From: Isoetes taiwanensis
Taxonomy: Eukaryota > Streptophyta > Lycopodiopsida > Isoetales > Isoetaceae
Length of the DNA stretch: 64,000 nt
NCBI GenBank assembly: GCA_021234155.1
Contig: JAJEKV010000251.1
Span: 62,001-126,000, forward strand
Direction of reading: 5' to 3'
Numbering within the stretch: the first letter of the stretch is position 1; the number at the start of each line of letters is the position of its first letter. This document shows, in pieces, positions 63,180-64,000 of this stretch. The notes beneath the pieces were generated by a model that saw only the letters and a program-made list of their open reading frames with translations, made no database searches and had not been told where the DNA came from. Both the position numbers and the translations under genes were made by a program.

Positions 63180-64000
63180 CATTCAGTGACAGAATTGAAC
63201 TTCCATTTGAATGAGCTTCCATTTGAAGAGTTACAGGATTGAACTTCCATTTGAAGATGACTTAAACTATAGGAAGTTCAGCTTATGTTTTTATACGTAT
63301 TTGGCGTATTTGGCGGAGGCGATATTTGGCGCTCGTTGCGCCTGTGCATATCGGAGGTCAGCAAATCAGCAGGGAACAGGGACGGACAGGTGACAGCAGA
63401 TCAAAACCACAAAAGTCATCGCAATCACAGAGGTCGTCGCAAACACAGATTTCTAGCATCGATTACAGAGGTTACGAGGGTCACAGAGACTTCTGACAGC
63501 GACTTTAGGGTTTTTGAGTAGTTCAAAGGGACGTAAGGGCTCTCCATCCAGAGAACTGGATGAAGATGATCTACTACTGAAGCTTGTGCATGATCTAAAA
63601 GATGAACTGATAAAACTTCGAGTGGCTGTGGAAAACCTTAAGCTACAAAATGATGAGCTGAAGACACAAAACTTAGAACTCAAAGCTCTTATCCCAGCCT
63701 TTTAGAAGCAAGAACCATCCAATTTGCAAGAAACCATTGCCAATCTAGAAACAAAACTTGCAAATTTAGTGGCAGAAACCACTAAAGAACAGATGGTCCA
63801 ACACCATGAAAGGGTTATGTCTGAACGGTTTGAGCAACAAAATCCAGAACTAGAGTCTGAAGATATTAACGTGGTAATTGATGATTTCTTTAGAGATACA
63901 ATGCACCTGCATGATCCTCAGGTGGTTCATTCTAAACACTTGGGTAAACCTGGTGGATTCAACATGCCAATTTTACTCAAATTTAGAAGTGAAGAAGCCA
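63180..64000 (+). mobile_element. 5' end of another retrotransposon, runs off the window
   Basis: TTTGGCGCTCGTTGCGCC at 63324 resembles the primer-site region common after plant LTRs (TGGCGCCGTTGCC...). Upstream are repeated GAACTTCCATTTGAA units (63188-63257). Downstream a leader with repeated TCACAGAGGT/ACACAGA text leads into a coiled-coil frame. The LTR start was not found. Confidence 0.45.
63457..64000 (+). pseudogene. Gag-like coiled-coil frame with one in-frame stop
   Basis: One frame is open from 63457 through the window end except for TAG at 63703-63705. Before it: KGRKGSPSRELDEDDLLLKL, then LRVAVENLKLQNDELKTQ, a heptad coiled coil. After it: KQEPSNLQETIANLETKLAN, more coil, then FFRDTMHLHDPQVVHSKHLG near the edge. 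No in-frame ATG precedes the coil; the first candidate is a splice acceptor (CTTTAG at about 63507) or a non-ATG start. The TAG replaces what looks like a CAG or AAG. Whether it is a mutation or sequencing error is open. Confidence 0.45.

Overview
The window is nuclear DNA of a land plant with a large, repeat-dense genome. The evidence is spliceosomal-type introns, Ty3/gypsy pol relics of plant type, a plant-type PFA-DSP phosphatase, tRNA-iMet primer sites in LTR elements, long (TA)n, (GT)n and satellite arrays, and very low gene density. Penelope-like (PLE-like) reverse transcriptases are rare in angiosperms but known from lycophytes, mosses and conifers, so a fern, other seed-free plant or gymnosperm is my guess; this is inference. 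Only one gene looks intact and confidently host-derived: an intronless PFA-DSP inositol-pyrophosphate/tyrosine phosphatase at 54427-55041.

Layout. 1-6473 is the 3' part of a decayed Ty3/gypsy element (pol relics, a long post-pol region, polypurine tract, 586-bp 3' LTR). It ends inside a ~2.6-kb LTR of a second, coding-free LTR element. That LTR resumes at 6474, is interrupted at 7200, and resumes at 39701. The interrupting block, 7201-39700, is exactly 32,500 bp, has 31-bp terminal inverted repeats (26/31 identical), and is flanked by a TAG target duplication that is single in the two intact LTR copies at 42772 and ~45790. I read it as a giant CACTA-like DNA transposon with no transposase that I could recognise. 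Inside it lie a (GT)n tract, ~170 copies of a 19-bp satellite, a ~2-kb foldback palindrome, satellite islands, two PLE-like retroelements (A, degraded, 14841-26950; B, largely intact, 28538-36894), a ~120-bp minisatellite, a tRNA-derived SINE head, a TTCTAGAA-rich tract and a possible captured gene fragment.

The PLE-like elements read on the minus strand. B has a 5' exon, a coding exon with a SAP/HeH-like motif, a ~2.1-kb intron, a 531-codon ORF1 exon, a 693-codon RT exon (PLE-type motifs, YIDD, no GIY-YIG domain) and a double hairpin just after the RT stop. Both elements start and end at (TA)n tracts. A carries a ~3.03-kb direct repeat of its intron-containing 5' region on both sides, which resembles the pseudo-LTR/tandem arrangement of PLEs.

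39701-47323 continues the tandem LTR array (LTR1b-internal-LTR2-internal-LTR3; internals only ~425 bp). A 471-bp TRIM (47325-47795) abuts it, then a minus-strand gypsy gag relic with promoter (47797-48880), a plus-strand integrase relic (49420-49915), other relics and local duplications. After the phosphatase gene come a LINE RT fragment (57440-58065), three exon-like segments that may form an unidentified gene (59904-61738), a GC-rich hairpin (62789-62831) and the 5' end of another retrotransposon with a coiled-coil gag-like frame broken by one stop (63457-64000). Many differences between near-identical repeat copies sit at CG/CNG sites, so some broken frames may be sequence errors.
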